The notes: generated by a model not told the origin, from the sequence alone. A stretch of DNA of 64,000 nt from Cloeon dipterum (GCF_949628265.1 NC_088790.1:26540545-26604544); one strand, 5' to 3'; shown: positions 1-13,265, counted from the first letter of the stretch. Numbers and translations are program-made.

Positions 1-6
1 TAATAC

Positions 7-3000
7 CGTCTAATAAATCCACCGTTTTCGCATCGTTTGCGTGCCTCTGTGTTTGGCGGAAAGAGCAGCTCAGGTCTGTAGAGGATGTCGACCAAGAGCG
101 ACAACTCAGACTGAACGAGAGGTTCTAGTTTGTCTTCCAACAGAGACACGATGTCGTGAAGGCCTTCAATTATACTTCTGTCGAGGCGCATTAACTGCAA
201 ATCAGAGAATGATCAGAACCAATCTCAATATTGCGAATTTGTTTTTAGGCAAAAAGCGTTAATGTATTTTGATTAACAAGTATACTCAACAAAAGCTGAA
301 AATCAATCCTTAAAGCGTTATAATTCTATAGGTGCGAAAGGGAAAAATCTGAAGAGAAACTTACAGTGTTAGTGCATGCATCAGGAGAAGAAATTAAGGC
401 TTCGTCGGTTTCGTTAATGCTTTGCAATGAGTGGCACTCATTAGACTAGAAAAGAAGCACTTAAGAGAAGTTGCAAACATGCATCGGTCAGTGTTCAAAA
501 GAAAGAATGAGAAAATATATATGAAAATAAAATGCAAACCCAAACTGAAAACTCCAGTGAGTAGGCAATCGCTTGAAAAGAAAGTACTTACTACCTGCGA
601 CTGGGATCTTTCGATTTTGCTTGGATTTTTAGACGCATTCTTCCACCGGGCCGTTTGCCTGGCAAAAGTTTTCGCCTTGCTGAACATGATGGCCACTTTT
701 GTTTCAAGTTCGGTTGGAATTGCAATGCTGCGCGTCTTGGCTGTAAAAATGTTTATTCAGATTTAAATTGATCTAAATAATATTGGATGTACAATCAGTA
801 AAATTAAAAACAAAATAGTCAAAAGACTAAAGGAAAATCCCTTTCTTTATTTCCTTAAATTAAATTTTCGCTTTTCATAACCAAATTAAATTATTTAAAA
901 TATTAGGAAAAGAATTGAGATGCAAGCATATTTCAGAATAAATCTTAAAACACAAAATGAGACGCGATTCCGTCAGGGTTGCATTTCCGTACCACCCAGT
1001 TTTTTCACCACTGGTTTTTACCACTCAATTTTTACCAATTTCTTGAGCAAGAAATGCAACAAATTAATTTATTCCATATATTTCCCCTGAGGTCATGCGC
1101 TAATAATTATTTAATTATTAAAAACTGAAGTGCAAACGTTGCCTGCAAGAAACTGGTTAAAATTGAAAAAAAAACCGCTTTTTACCACTGCACTGAATTT
1201 TTTTGCAACCCTGGATTTCGCAAAGAAAATTCAAGTTTAATTTTTTCGTCAACTCACCAACTTCAGAGAGGGTCCTGATGCAATTCTCAACGTTGAACCT
1301 TTGAGCAGACGACAGCCAGGTACACTGGGACACCTTTATTGCAGAGTGCAGCAGCTGGACGAAGATGGGCTGTCTTGTCTGCAGCGGATTATTATTTTTT
1401 GTAAAATTAGCCGCTTTTGCAGTTTTATCAAAATGACGTCGAAGGGTTCAGCACACACAAAAAAAATTGAAAAATTCGAGGGCGTTTGGGTGAGGAAACT
1501 TGAGGGCAGTTACGAGTTAAGACAGGATAGTTAGATCATGCACACCACCAGCCGGCAATCCACACAAGCCCATTTAGCAAGAAACAAATAATTTCCAACC
1601 AATCTCCCAGAAAAAGATTTCGTTTCCGAAATGTGATGTGCTTTCTGTGAGATGTGGTCGAGTGTTAAGTTTGTTCTGATTATGAGATATACTCACTTTA
1701 CTGTGCGCTTTGAATGCGTGCTGACTCCAAAACATTGCGGCCTCGCGCAGTTGTTTCTAAACCCCAATGAAAAATCAACAACACATGCAACAGGAGACAT
1801 GAAAGAGCCATGATCAAAAAAACGTTTTTAGCATGCCGAACGCGCGTAGGCAGCATGCCTTTTGTTGCATAAAAAGGCTCTGCTGTCTGTGCACAAGCAT
1901 AATAGAGTTTTTTAAGGTTTGAAGGACAGGACCAGTCAAAAACATATCAGCTTGCAAAAATCATGGAAAAACTGGATTAAATTTTGGCGAGACTATAAAA
2001 ATGAAAGCTGGGGCAGTTTCTGCATCAAAAACTAATTTATGATTTTTTATTAACCTCTTTTTTAGCACTTCTTGTTGGTGTTCGGGATGCATTTATTGCT
2101 AAACGATCCGATTTATTACACCACTGGTTTTTAATGGTGTTTACCACTCAATTTTAACCAATTTCTTGATCAAGAAATTAATTTATTCCATTTTTCCCCT
2201 TTGAAAATCTAAAATTTGCGGTCGGAGTGGTCAAAATTTCTTCTACTGTGTAGATTTTTGTCTTTTGTATTGCCATTTGCTGCCTCAATTTCTCCAAAAA
2301 TATTCTGAAAACAAATAATTTCTTCCCTATGTTAATCCAGTTTTTCATGATGATGATTTTCAACGGTCATGACCTTCAAGTTTATTCTAATTTATGCGAG
2401 TTTAGTTTCAACGATCTACTTTGGCGACAAATGATAATAATTATTGCGATTTATCAAATATCAGAGTAGCAGACTAATCTACATGTCATGAGTTAATTTA
2501 TGTAAGTTAGTTCTGTGTATCTACTAAAATACCTTTTGTTTTATCGACAAGGTATATTCTACTAGTTTTGAAATTAGCTGTATTGGAATGTAATCCACAT
2601 GACAAACGCCCTGGACAAATCACAGAGATGATGTGATGGCACGAGAAAACAGTCAAGACACAAGACATTTTTAGCATTTAAAATTTTCTCTTTGCATGAA
2701 ATTTCCAATTCTCAAGAAAAAAAAATGCCATGCTGCCTGCAAACTAAAATTAAACTAGACGTAGCAAATGCACACCTGGACTGTAGTGCTCTGATCTGAG
2801 AAAGGACTATTGAAGAAGGTACTAATGATGTTCATCACGCTGTTGACCACGTAATTTTTAAGCGCAGACATGTCCTGCGCCGACTCGTCCAGTTCGGACA
2901 CCTGGCACATGTCCACCAGGAAACTGCGTTCGAACAGACTCCACATGTGGTTTGACGTGTAAATCTCCTTCATTTCAACTTCCGTGTCAATGTAGCAATG

Positions 3001-6000
3001 GTTCAAAAAGTTGATGTACGATTCCTTCACCTGGAGAAAATTTGTTAGCGAAATTACAAGAAATTCGTTATCCATTTACTTCTGGAATGCAATCCTGGTG
3101 GCAGACAATGGTTACAATGTCGTCCAAAGGCAGCAGACTGTGGCACTTGATTTCAGTGTAGACGTTTTTACCCATGGTGCAGCAGGCCAAAAGCTTTACC
3201 AGCTCAACGTGGTACCTGTATAATTTAAACGTTTAGAAGAGGGCTTTTCTCAGAAGAAAAAAATTACTTTAATGCACTGCTTTCATCCATTCTGTGACTC
3301 TCTGAACGCATCATGTCTATGAACTGGTTGAAAGATGATTTGTCATTGTAGAAAACAAGAACTTCCTCTCCAGCATTCACGAGCTAAGGAAATTTGATTA
3401 GTGATAGGAAATTTAATAGATGTGTTGTTCAGGAATTTGACAAGGCAATTTTGCCGGCATTAATTGGTTTTTTTTTAAATTGGTTTGAATTTATGGTCAA
3501 AAGAGGATGTTTTTACATTGTTAAGATTTTATTTTTGGTGTTAAATTCATAATTTGAAAACTCGAAATTATTTTATAAAAGCTGGCATTATTTATGAATT
3601 GATATAATTAATATACCTCTTGCATGACCATATCCTGACATTTCCTGATGAACTGGTTTTCCGCTTTCACGATAGTTTGCAAAAACTTGAGATACTGCAC
3701 GTGTTTGCCGTGCGTCTCAATGCAGTGCACAAAATGCTGGATGACCTTTTCATTGACTTCATTGCAAAGAGCCGAGTTGTCCTGGAAGATGCTGCACACG
3801 GTTTGCGCCTCTAAAATCTGAAAGCGGATTTTAACGCTCGCTGATTAAATTATTTTTTAAACTACCCCAGGATTGAGGAAAAGATCGAGTTGCTTGTGCA
3901 GCAAGGTCTGATTTTGTTGGTTGCCCAGGCAGAAGTTTTGAAGGAACTCGTGGGCGAGGCGCATGAGTTCATTCATTCGCACGTCTTCTTTCTTGTCGTA
4001 GGGGATTTGTAGCAGGTCAAGGACAACGTGGTGCACGCCGACATTTCTCAGCAAACGCTGCTCGTGCTTCCTTGGCTTCACATTGTCATCTGACACTTGT
4101 GTGCATAGCTTGTTCATCCTTCTTAAGATCTGCGAGGAGAAAGTCACGTATAGAGAAAACTAATAGGGTCTTCACAGAGTAAAAATACCTGCTGCATTTT
4201 CTTATACTCGTCGGTCTGGTCTTGGTGAAGCAAAGGCCCAATGTCTAGGTCAATTGCTGAGCTTTGTTTATCGTAAGCTGTCAGCATGGTCGGCGTTTTC
4301 TTCGATTCTTTCATCTCGTCCCGAGTCTCATCACCGTCATCATCCTTGGCGCCTTTTTTCTTTCCGTGTTCATCAGCACTTCTTGCTTTATAAACCTTTG
4401 AAATGGACACTTTCAGAAGGGATCACGTGACGAGGGGGACCATTTCACTCACCCAGAGCTCAGACTTTTCAACAGACTGCCGGAGAACGTCCAGATCGGC
4501 TTTGATTTGCTTATACGACTCGACGTCACTGTCTGACACGAGCAATTGGACCTGTTTGAACGCCTGGAGGACTTCCTGCCGCTGGCTGAAGTGTCTGAAG
4601 AGAAGGTGAAGCGCGCCACTGACCAGCGGCGGGTAATCGTGCATCGTCAAATGCAAGAGCACTCGCAGGAAAGTTCGGCCACCTTGCCCATCCAGGTCCA
4701 GGGCCGCGCATTCCTCACTGATAATCAAAAATAGAAAGTAAATCCTGATATTGGCAAAAATGGAAAATACCTTGAGCCGAAAATCCCCTCAGCCTGCGTG
4801 CCGATCATGTCCAAATCAATGCCTTTCTGACCAGTCGATTTATTTTCATTCTCGTCGAATTCTCTTCTGAAAATTGACAGCAAGCAGCTGATCCTGTAGT
4901 CAAGCCTCACATCCAGAATGAACTGCGAACAGAGCAGAAAACACAAATTTAACAATTAAGTAGTGCATGCTTAAACGCCAGTGTTTAAAATGAAAAATAT
5001 TTTTTAAGGATGTAATGCAGAAAATTAAAAAGAAATAAATAGATGAGTCCCATCAACATTTGCAAACAGTTACAAAAGAAAAATCACGAACAGTTACAAA
5101 GGGGAAAAATTTAATTTTCAAACTTAAAATTGTCATTGGAGTCAAACCACCAAAAATAAATATACAATAAAAACCACTTAAATCCCTTTTGATTCCTGAA
5201 AAACGTGGAAAATGGTATCAGTTAACTAGAGGTGAAAATAAGATTTTTTAATTTCAGGAGAAATTTCAATTTTAATAAAGAGTGATTATAAAACCAATTG
5301 ACTCATCCTGATGTATATTTTATGATCTTTAAGTCACATTTTTTCCTGTGTTTAATCATGTCTCTTTTTATTTTTTTGTGGTTCGGCAACAGGAGAGAAG
5401 ATACAATCATGCAAAATATTTTCTAACCTTGTAAATTGAATCTTTATTGCACAAAACAGTCGCAAAAATGGGCGAAAACCACCTAATCTCATACGTTTTC
5501 GTCAAAAAATCCCCAACCCGATATACTCATGTGTTTCATTAAGTTTAAAATTAAAGTTGGTTAAAATTGTCCTTGCATTAAATTAAACCATCATTTCCGA
5601 AACCTTTTTTTACGCTTTTAGGAAGCTAAATCAGTCACATCTTCCCAGTGAGTAACTCAATATCCCGTTACATCTGTCAGAATAATATTATCTCTCTGAA
5701 CCATGCCTCCAAACATAAACATAAATTCTTTCACGACGCTGCACTAAAATTTCATCGACATTGTGTTTGTGATGCGTCTAGACAAGACGAAAAAAATAGC
5801 GCACTGCAATGCATCAATAAACACGTCCTTGAAAATTCTCTGCCGTGATTTGAGTATATTAAAAATAAAAAAATTGAGTTTTTGATGCGGCTTGTCTCAC
5901 CTGTAGAATTTCAATGATTTTGAGCTTGGTGTCCATGATGAGCGGGTACTCCTTCTTCAGCTGCGACGGCGTCTTCTGGACAGCTGCGGGTATAACAGAT

Positions 6001-9000
6001 CTACCAAGTCCGGCCGCCCCAAGAGTCAAGCTCGTCATGACGGCCCCCATGTCCCCGATAGAACGCAAAACACCCCCTTCGGCTGCAGCGACAGCGAACA
6101 AAAAGAGACAGAAAACCAAAACAAAATGTCAAAGGCGCATGCAATTGAGGCAAAATAAACTAAATCAAGAAGTGTTTGTGTGCGAGTGAGAGAAATGAAG
6201 GCGAAATCATCGATAAGTCAAATCAATGTGTGTGTTTTTGTCAAATATTAGTCAAAACTGGAAACACAAATTATCGCCCAATTAATAAAACTGAAAAAAG
6301 GCAGAGTAGGAAAACACTGAAAGCGACCCCGGTCCATACCTTCAGATTCCTCTTCTGTTTGCTCAGCTTTTTGGAACAAACATGCAAAATACTGCATCAC
6401 TCCAAATTCCCAAGTTAAATTTGTATTATGAATAAAAATCCAAGCGCTTTCAGAAAACGCAAGCTGAAGCTTGTGTACAGAATTTCAAGGGTCTGCATTG
6501 TAAGTGTCTCGTGTCCAGCAGACAGGAGATCGTGTGTGTCTTAAAGTTATCTGCAAACTAACTTACAATCAATCTCGCCAATGGGGATTTTGCCATTGAC
6601 GAACTCGTTTTCTGAGACACAGTCCAAAATGCTCAGCAGCGTCTTCGTTAACCTGAGCAAATCGCTGAAACTGTAGAAGCCAAAGTAGATCAGATCTCTT
6701 GCCAATTTGACAACCTGTAAAAACCATTAAATTATTCCTCCGCAGGCGGACTATTTTAATTAAGATTTTAACCTCGAAAGTGAGCTTGTTTTGGTCTTGG
6801 TCAGCAAAGCTCCACATTTTCGCAACAACGTTGCACAAATAGTCCTCGACAAACATGATCGTGGAGCTGAATCTTGCCCTGACAGCTTCTTTGTGTTGGT
6901 CAGGCGTTTTGTTACTATCATAGCTGTAAAAGATTTAAATTAGTCCAAAATTCCTATATTAGATAAGAAAAAAAAACCAAAACAATCAAAACTAAACAAA
7001 GGTTATTAAGAAAAGACAAAACGTGCGTTAAAAATTTCAAAGGGTATCACTCAAATTCACCAATAAGGATTTACTTGATTTTACAACTGAAAGGTGCGCC
7101 AATTGAAGACAGATTTCCCTAAACCAGCGATAGAAATGTAACAGAAGGAAATTAAAAATGGTACATAAAAAGCAGATAAAATCAGGCCTTACTCGATGAT
7201 CGACATTTTCGAGGGGATTTCCGACCACAGGCGCGCGTACTTGACAGGCGTGACTTGCTCTTGCGGATCTCTGTCCACGTGAAGATGCAGCATCAGGCGG
7301 CAAAAGGACGCTCGCAGTTCATAAGCAACTTTTTCGTCCGCCATGCATCTGTGCGATCATTTTATTATGGTTTTGCGACATTGGGAAAATTCTCAAAACA
7401 TACTTCAAAATCAGATCAATGTCGAGGTGGGGCGAGAGGTTATTCAGCGCCAGATACTGTCGGTTCAGACACATGTTTGAAAATAGGTCCAGCTGGTGCC
7501 TGTAGTAGTCCAAGACTGCTCCGCAATCCAAGGTTTTGATACTGGACTTATCCTTTTTTGAAATCTCGGTCAAATGCATTGTGTACTAAAAAACAAAGCT
7601 AAATTAACAGATGAAAATTTTTAATTTTAAATCCACCTTTCCGCTGCTCCACGAGAGAAAAACCTCATTCTCTTCCTTAGTTTGGATTGTGCCGTCAGAC
7701 AGCTTGATTTCTTCCTCGACAGGCTCCATTCTGCAAATATCAGCGATAAACAAAAGGAAATTTATTTAGCATTTCGTTTACTTTGTCTCGATGAGAATGT
7801 CAGAATTTTTGGCACTTAAAACGCTTTTGCAAATGAGTTCCTGGGTGACGGCAATCGCTTTCTTATTGGAGATGCACAAGTCGGAAAGATAATCGAGAAA
7901 TCGCGACTGCCAATTAGTCATGTTCTTCCTGACGAGACCGACGAAGGTCTCGATTTCGGCCGCTGTGATGTGCTTTTCCAAAAGCTTCCGGTTGTTGTGC
8001 AACAAAGCGGTGATCGTGTCCTCGGCCAAAATGTCGTATCCAATTTGTTTTTGCATGAAGCCAAAGTGCTTGGCGATGTACTCCTGGTTCTTTCGGTAAT
8101 CCTGCTGGCTGAGCCGCAGAATGCGGTAGCACAGCCTGAATATGTTTTTGTATGCAGCATGTCGAGGGTCATTGAGCTCCTCGATCTTTAAAAAGGGTCC
8201 CTCGCCGTCTGTGCTCTCGAGAAACGGCGCTTGCAGGATTTTAAAGAGCTGCTTCAAGATATACTGCTCTCTCAGCAGTTTCTGGCGGTCTCGATTTGGA
8301 TTTGTCACGACCAAATCCAGCGCCTCGGCTTTATTCTGTTCGTTTTCCTGATTGGCAATGAAGTACACCACGTCTTGCAGCAAGCTCGTCACGGCCCTAA
8401 ATAGCGTGAAAAAGTTTAGTCGCGCATAAATGACATTAGCAAAGCTTCACCTTCTCTCGTTGTGCGAAATGTTGCCTTTCTCTAACCTGGACGAAATAGT
8501 TGCGAGCACTTTGCAGGCATCGTTTGCAAAGTCCAAGTCACGCACTTCCATTGGCGGCACAGAAATCAGCGCAAACGCTTCCTTGTCTTCTTTAATTTGC
8601 GCACAGCCGATCTACGCGGCACATCGTTTAATTCATTTTTACAAAGTTAAATTAAATCATTTTAAACCTTGGACATGACTGGTTTCTCCTCCTCCTTGTC
8701 GATCGGAATGGACGTGCTGTGCACCCACGAGTCGGTGCACAAGTGGTGCAGACGAACATAAGAAGACTGCGGAACCAGAGAGTCATTTCTTGTCAGGGTT
8801 GTGTGGTCCAGCTCAAACAGGGAAGCGATTTCGTTTGAATTTGGCACTGCGACCAGATGGTACACCTGGGCCTCTGAAATGTTAACTAGATGAGCGAGGA
8901 TTCGTGGGAAAGTTGATATTTTAAAAATAATGAAGTTAATAATGGAGCAGTTGAGCAGCTTATGAACCATGGATATGATATGTACAATTTTGGGTGGGGT

Positions 9001-11431
9001 AAAAATACTATAATATGTACTTATATTTATTATTTAACCAGGATTCGCAAAAAAATCGACTTGCAATTAATTTTGTTTTGCAGAGTTTCCCAATAGTTTG
9101 TTGGATTAAAAGATAAATTTTAAAAGATCAAGTTTTGGGGTTTTGAGAAATGAATTAAATAAATCATGTCTATAATTTATAGCAAATAATAACGCTGAAA
9201 AACCAAAATATGTGATTTTCCCGGCAGAGAAAAATCAATGGAGCATGTTTGTGTATTGCAAAATTGGCGAATCCTGTCTAGTCATAAATGATTTTGCGCA
9301 AGCTAAGTATGGATGACTTAAAAGTGCGGGGTAATTATACATTGGCTCATTAGAACGCGTTATTTTTACCTGCTGCAACTCCCAGTTCTGAACAAGAGGA
9401 GAAAGTAATCATGAAAATTAAAGAACAACACATGTTCCAAGATAAAAGCGAGTGCATTGACATACCGCCTTTCAATTTGCTCCTCATCTGATCGAGCACG
9501 TCATCATCGTCCACTTCAGCAGCCAAATAGCGTCCAGTGGCGAGGTGTTTGAACCGGAACAAAGAGTTCCAGTGACCGGCACCTCCTCTGCACGGGTCGT
9601 GTTGCACCACCTTTCAAACAGGTTTGTAACCAAATTCATTACGAGGAAATAAGAGCAGCACCTCGACCTCCCAGAGAGCTTTGCTGCTCGTGGCTGCGGT
9701 TGCTGATGTGCGGCCTGTGGTCCTCAGGAAGACGTGCTGCGCCTTTTTGTACTCGTCGACGGTCAGGAATTTCTCTTGCTCCGCGTGGAAGAGACGAACC
9801 ACGTCGCCGCCTTTCAAAATCTCCTCCAAATTCTCCCGATGCTCCATGAAAAGCGTCACTTTCCAAGAAGTGCTCGAGTTGACGACGTTTACCTGAGCAC
9901 CGAATGTTATATTATACTCGTTTTACAAAAGCAGAATTCGGTCTTACTTCTTTGCAGCCGAGGTTGTCAGGCAGCTCGTAATTCGCGGCGACGTGCAGCA
10001 CCTGCTGGCCCGCGTTGACCGGATTGAGAATTACTTTGTCGCCGACCACGACGTTGTCGCCGGTGGTCCTCAGTTTGTAGAAGGGCATGATGTAGAGCCA
10101 AGAGCCCTCGTTTCCGTTTGCGTCCAGGTACACCCTCATCGCGTTCCGCTCCAGCAAGGCAGGCAGACGCTTGTTCACCGTCAGATATTTGTTGGATTTC
10201 AAGTGCAGCAACTGCAGACCAAATATATCATCTTATTTTATTTCAATTTGAACCAGTTTCTTGCAGGCAATGTTTGCACCTCAGTTTTCAACAATTTTCT
10301 AATTATTAGCTCGACTTGAAAAATTGTTTGGAGAAATTGAGGCAGTACATGATAAAATTACAAGGTAGAGGAAATTTTGACCACTCCCGACCACAAATTT
10401 TAGATTTTCACAGGAAACAATGGAATAAATTCATTTCTTGCATTTATTGCGCAAGAAATAAGCGAAAAAGCCCTGCTTGTAATTTATCTTACTTGAATAA
10501 CACTCCCGTACTGGACGACCGTGCCGAGGATCTTTTTATTTTCAGATTCATTCTGCTTTTTCTCGATGTCCGCTGCGTGCTAAAGGTCAAATGATCAAAT
10601 CATTATTCTTTTGTTACACCTTTTGGGTCACTCACGTGCAAACGCTTGAGCAACACTGCGTCTGTAGATGAGGAGCTGGCACTCTGCTTTGCGGCTTTCC
10701 AGAACTGCTTCTGGGCAGAGTACCGATTCATGGGGCATATCTTGAAAAGGCAGTCTGAAATTCGTTTACCATTATTAAAACTCGGCACGCAAGATATTTG
10801 ATCTCACGCCGAAAGGGCACACCACGCCAATTGCGCCTTGTGACACAGATGATATATTTGATTGATTTGCAAGGCATCAATCGAGGACGGCAAATTAATC
10901 CTCGTATGCCTCGTGAAATTATCGGAGAGCGCGCTTAATTGATTTCAATCGCCTCAATAAATTCACTGCACTACTATATTTCTCTCGGTTGCACTCACCT
11001 CGGAATTTTTTCGGCGGGGTGGTAAGGTCTCCGGCGTTTGGACTAACAACACATCGGTCGTCAACCAGGCTGCAGAAATAAATTTTATTGCATGATCAGC
11101 AGTTCACTTACAAAACAAAATAAATAGCGAGACAAGTTGGCATGTAGATTAACCCCCTTTAAAGTAGGGGGATATTTTTGCGAATCGCAATGGTTAGAAA
11201 ATGACTAGAACGAACATTAAAATTAGCTACGTGAAGGCGAGTGTTTTTTTTTTAATTTTAATATTCAAAAGGTAGAGATTGATATTTTTATCCTTTGGTC
11301 CAAATTAAAGTTTCTTACCCTAGGGTGCTGAGGAAGCCGGAGACACTGCCCTCGGCGTAGAGGGAAACAATGTCTCCAACGTGGAGGAAGCTGGCCGAGT
11401 TTGAGTCTCCCATCCTGAGACCCGACTCCAT
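7..11431 (-). CDS. Itpr: Inositol 1,4,5-trisphosphate receptor, 5' part (29 exons, C-terminal part outside window)
   Basis: ER calcium-release channel gated by IP3. Exons, 5' to 3': 11319-11431, 10999-11069, 10636-10754, 10493-10579, 9948-10211, 9662-9892, 9466-9610, 9370-9387, 8668-8873, 8451-8611, 7782-8396, 7637-7730, 7404-7585, 7193-7348, 6773-6923, 6567-6714, 6340-6366 (optional), 5901-6082, 4771-4922, 4453-4717, 4189-4395, 3866-4129, 3617-3817, 3268-3383, 3080-3215, 2776-3030, 1258-1378, 595-740, 7-194. Phases join throughout. The protein starts with the suppressor domain, then MIR repeats and the RIH armadillo domain. IP3-pocket residues are intact: RTTGR near 269-273, R/K/R in NRDRQKLLR near 501-508, and RK in DYRKNQ near 567-568 (rat R265-R269, R504/K508/R511, R568/K569). 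Two ATGs (11431 and 11413) are in frame with good context; fly receptors begin like the second (MGD...). The transmembrane channel is not in the window. Confidence 0.96.
974..1213 (+). mobile_element. hAT-like short element, copy 1 (in Itpr intron)
   Basis: 240 bases with perfect 10-base terminal inverted repeats, CAGGGTTGCA and TGCAACCCTG. It is flanked by similar 8-mers (GATTCCGT at 966-973 and GATTTCGC at 1214-1221; 6 of 8 match), as expected for an aged hAT target duplication. The interior has the CACCACTGGTTTTTACCACTC and AGAAACTGGTTAAAATTG blocks shared with copies at 2.1, 10.3 and 63 kb. Confidence 0.65.
2112..2310 (+). mobile_element. hAT-like short element, copy 2 (partial, in Itpr intron)
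   Basis: Partial copy in the intron between 1379 and 2775. It keeps CACCACTGGTTTTTA, the CAATTTCTTGATCAAGAAAT block, AAAATCTAAAATTTGCGGTC and CTTCTACTGTG. The ends with CAGGGTTGC are absent. Confidence 0.55.
6340..6366 (-). other. Itpr: Candidate 27-nt cassette exon of the IP3 receptor at the SIII position
   Basis: Twenty-seven bases lie between AAAAAG on the acceptor side and a GTATGG donor on the minus strand. They add nine acidic residues (about SEQTEEESE) between GEID and [10 protein letters not shown], and flanking phases match, so the exon can be skipped without frameshift. The aligned place in vertebrate ITPR1 (before MRSIHGVGELM) carries the nine-residue SIII insert. The acceptor's pyrimidine tract is modest, so this exon is less certain than its neighbours. 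Confidence 0.6.
9370..9387 (-). other. Itpr: 18-nt micro-exon of the IP3 receptor
   Basis: On the minus strand a strong polypyrimidine tract ending TTGTTCAG precedes 18 bases followed by GTAAAA. The insert codes for six residues (ELGVAA) between exons that are both in phase 1, so the frame is kept whether it is included or skipped. Without it the protein reads KLKG-EAQVYHL; with it, KLKG-ELGVAA-EAQVYHL. It lies in the MIR region of the IP3-binding core, a little C-terminal of the vertebrate SI splice site. Splicing is inferred from sequence only. Confidence 0.7.
10234..10462 (-). mobile_element. hAT-like short element, copy 3 (reverse, in Itpr intron)
   Basis: Reverse-complement copy that fills most of the 281-base intron between the exons 9948-10211 and 10493-10579. 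It has CCAGTTTCTTGCAGGCAA, CGACCACAAATTTTAGATTTTCAC and CATTTCTTG...GCGCAAGAAAT, matching the 63 kb copy inverted. The intron is therefore almost entirely a transposon relic. Confidence 0.6.
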
Positions 11432-13227
11432 TGTCTTTGCTTGATTACTGCTCAGACAGCTTGGCCGAATTCACGTCATTCCTCCGGGTATCTACAAGTT
11501 AATAAGGAAAATAAAAAAAGCAGCGCCGGTCGAGCTTTGCATAAAAAAATCAATCTTCGTGAATATTCAGTCGAGTATATAGGCGCACGGCTGCATATCT
11601 TTATACGATCTTTTTGTCATCTTGCAGGAATATCGACTCGTTTAAAGGGAGCCACTGACTGCTGCTGCTTAAAGATGATGAGTTATCTCTCAAGAGGAAC
11701 AATAATAAAATTCTCATTTCAAAGTGGGCGAGGGTCAACGTACTTTTCAATTAAGAGTAAATTGCTGTTATCAGAGCAGTAAGACTCGTCTCGATCGAGA
11801 AACTGCTTTTTGTCGATTTCGGTGCCACAGTTTAAAAGCCAGTCTAGCGACGGCTTGCCAGTTACACAAACATTTTGTACGCTTATGAATTATGCATGGA
11901 AAGTTGAAAGAGAGGGAACAGGTAAGTCTGTCTCGGTCTGCATTTTGAGTCAATTATCAGCTGAGGCATCGACTGCGCTGATCGCATTTTGAGCAATGGT
12001 TCTTTTGCGTCCAAGCCCAAGCTGCTTACTCCTGCATAATTATGGGATAAGGTGCATTGCGCAAAAGAACATAAGTGTGTCTGCCTCCCGCGTAATTTCT
12101 TCTCTTTTTTCAGGCGCGTGACAACGTTTTCGGGCGGATGTCATTTATCTCTAAGCCTTTTTGCTGCTTAATCTAGCAGCCCCCGCTTTACTAATTCATT
12201 AACCATCAATCTCAAAATGTTTCTAAACGTTTTTTTTTTAAAAGAATATGTTTCAGAATAAAAAATTGATCAAACTCATTATGAGACATCTATAGCGCCG
12301 TTCTCTAATTTATATGAGTCTATTATCGGACTCAACAGGAGAAAATTAAATTAAGCGAGTCCTTTGAGAGCTGATTGAGGCTTATCACAAAAGCACCAAA
12401 GGCCTTGATATATATAGAAACATTATATTTATTCCATATATGGAGAGCAAAACAACAAAACATTTGAGCGACCCGTGCGATAACTACGAGCGAAATAAAT
12501 GTTCCGCATCGAGAGCCATTAAAGCTGTTTTGTTTTTTAATTATGCGTGTTAAAGTAAATTTAAATCAACTAGCTGTACAATGCACGTCTTGCGGTCTAG
12601 CGAGCGTGTGGTTATATTTTCTCCCCCCAAGCCTCAACAGGTTTTTATTATTTCGTGCCTTTTTGCGTCTAATAATAATCGCGCGAAGAGAGCGCGTCAG
12701 CAAAATAAACAAGCGAGATTTGCATATTTGGACCCTGCGTCGGCTAATTTCAACAGCAAGTTCTGAGAACATTTTAGTCGAGATATCAAAAAAGCTGGCT
12801 GCTGTTTCCTGCTTAGTGAATATTCTGATCGCCCGCAATTCTACGACGATAAATTCTGCATTATTGCCAATGTCGAGGATGAATAATTGAGAAATCTGTA
12901 AGATACGGTAGTAACAGGAGCCGACAACGAAACTCGCTTGATTTCGACCCTTCGGCGGTGCGTGCAGGCACGAAAGTCGGCGATAAATGGTGTCAGGGTC
13001 GGAAGGATCGGTGGTTCGGTGCTCACTTTTGACGGCGGGACGCTGTTGCCGGCCGCTGACCACCGGGCTGCGGGACGTTTGGCGGCCGAGTGGGTCCGTG
13101 GGCCGCGGAGGAGGCTCGCCAAAATCAGCAGAGACTCAAATTAAACACGGAAATGTGCTCTGCGAACGGAGCAAAAACCATATGGGCCGATACCGAGTTC
13201 ACGGCACAGACGACTGGAAGATTGTGG

Positions 13228-13265
13228 CCCCGCCCCCTCCATCGAGTAGTGATAGTGTGACGTCA
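13228..13265. promoter_or_regulatory. GC box and CRE palindrome in the shared Itpr/CPES promoter region
   Basis: A CCCCGCCCCCTCC stretch (Sp/KLF-type GC box) at 13228-13240 is followed by a full TGACGTCA cAMP-response element at 13258-13265, and a further TGACG half-site follows near 13277. Both motifs are common in bidirectional housekeeping promoters. Binding is inferred from the motifs alone. Confidence 0.5.
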
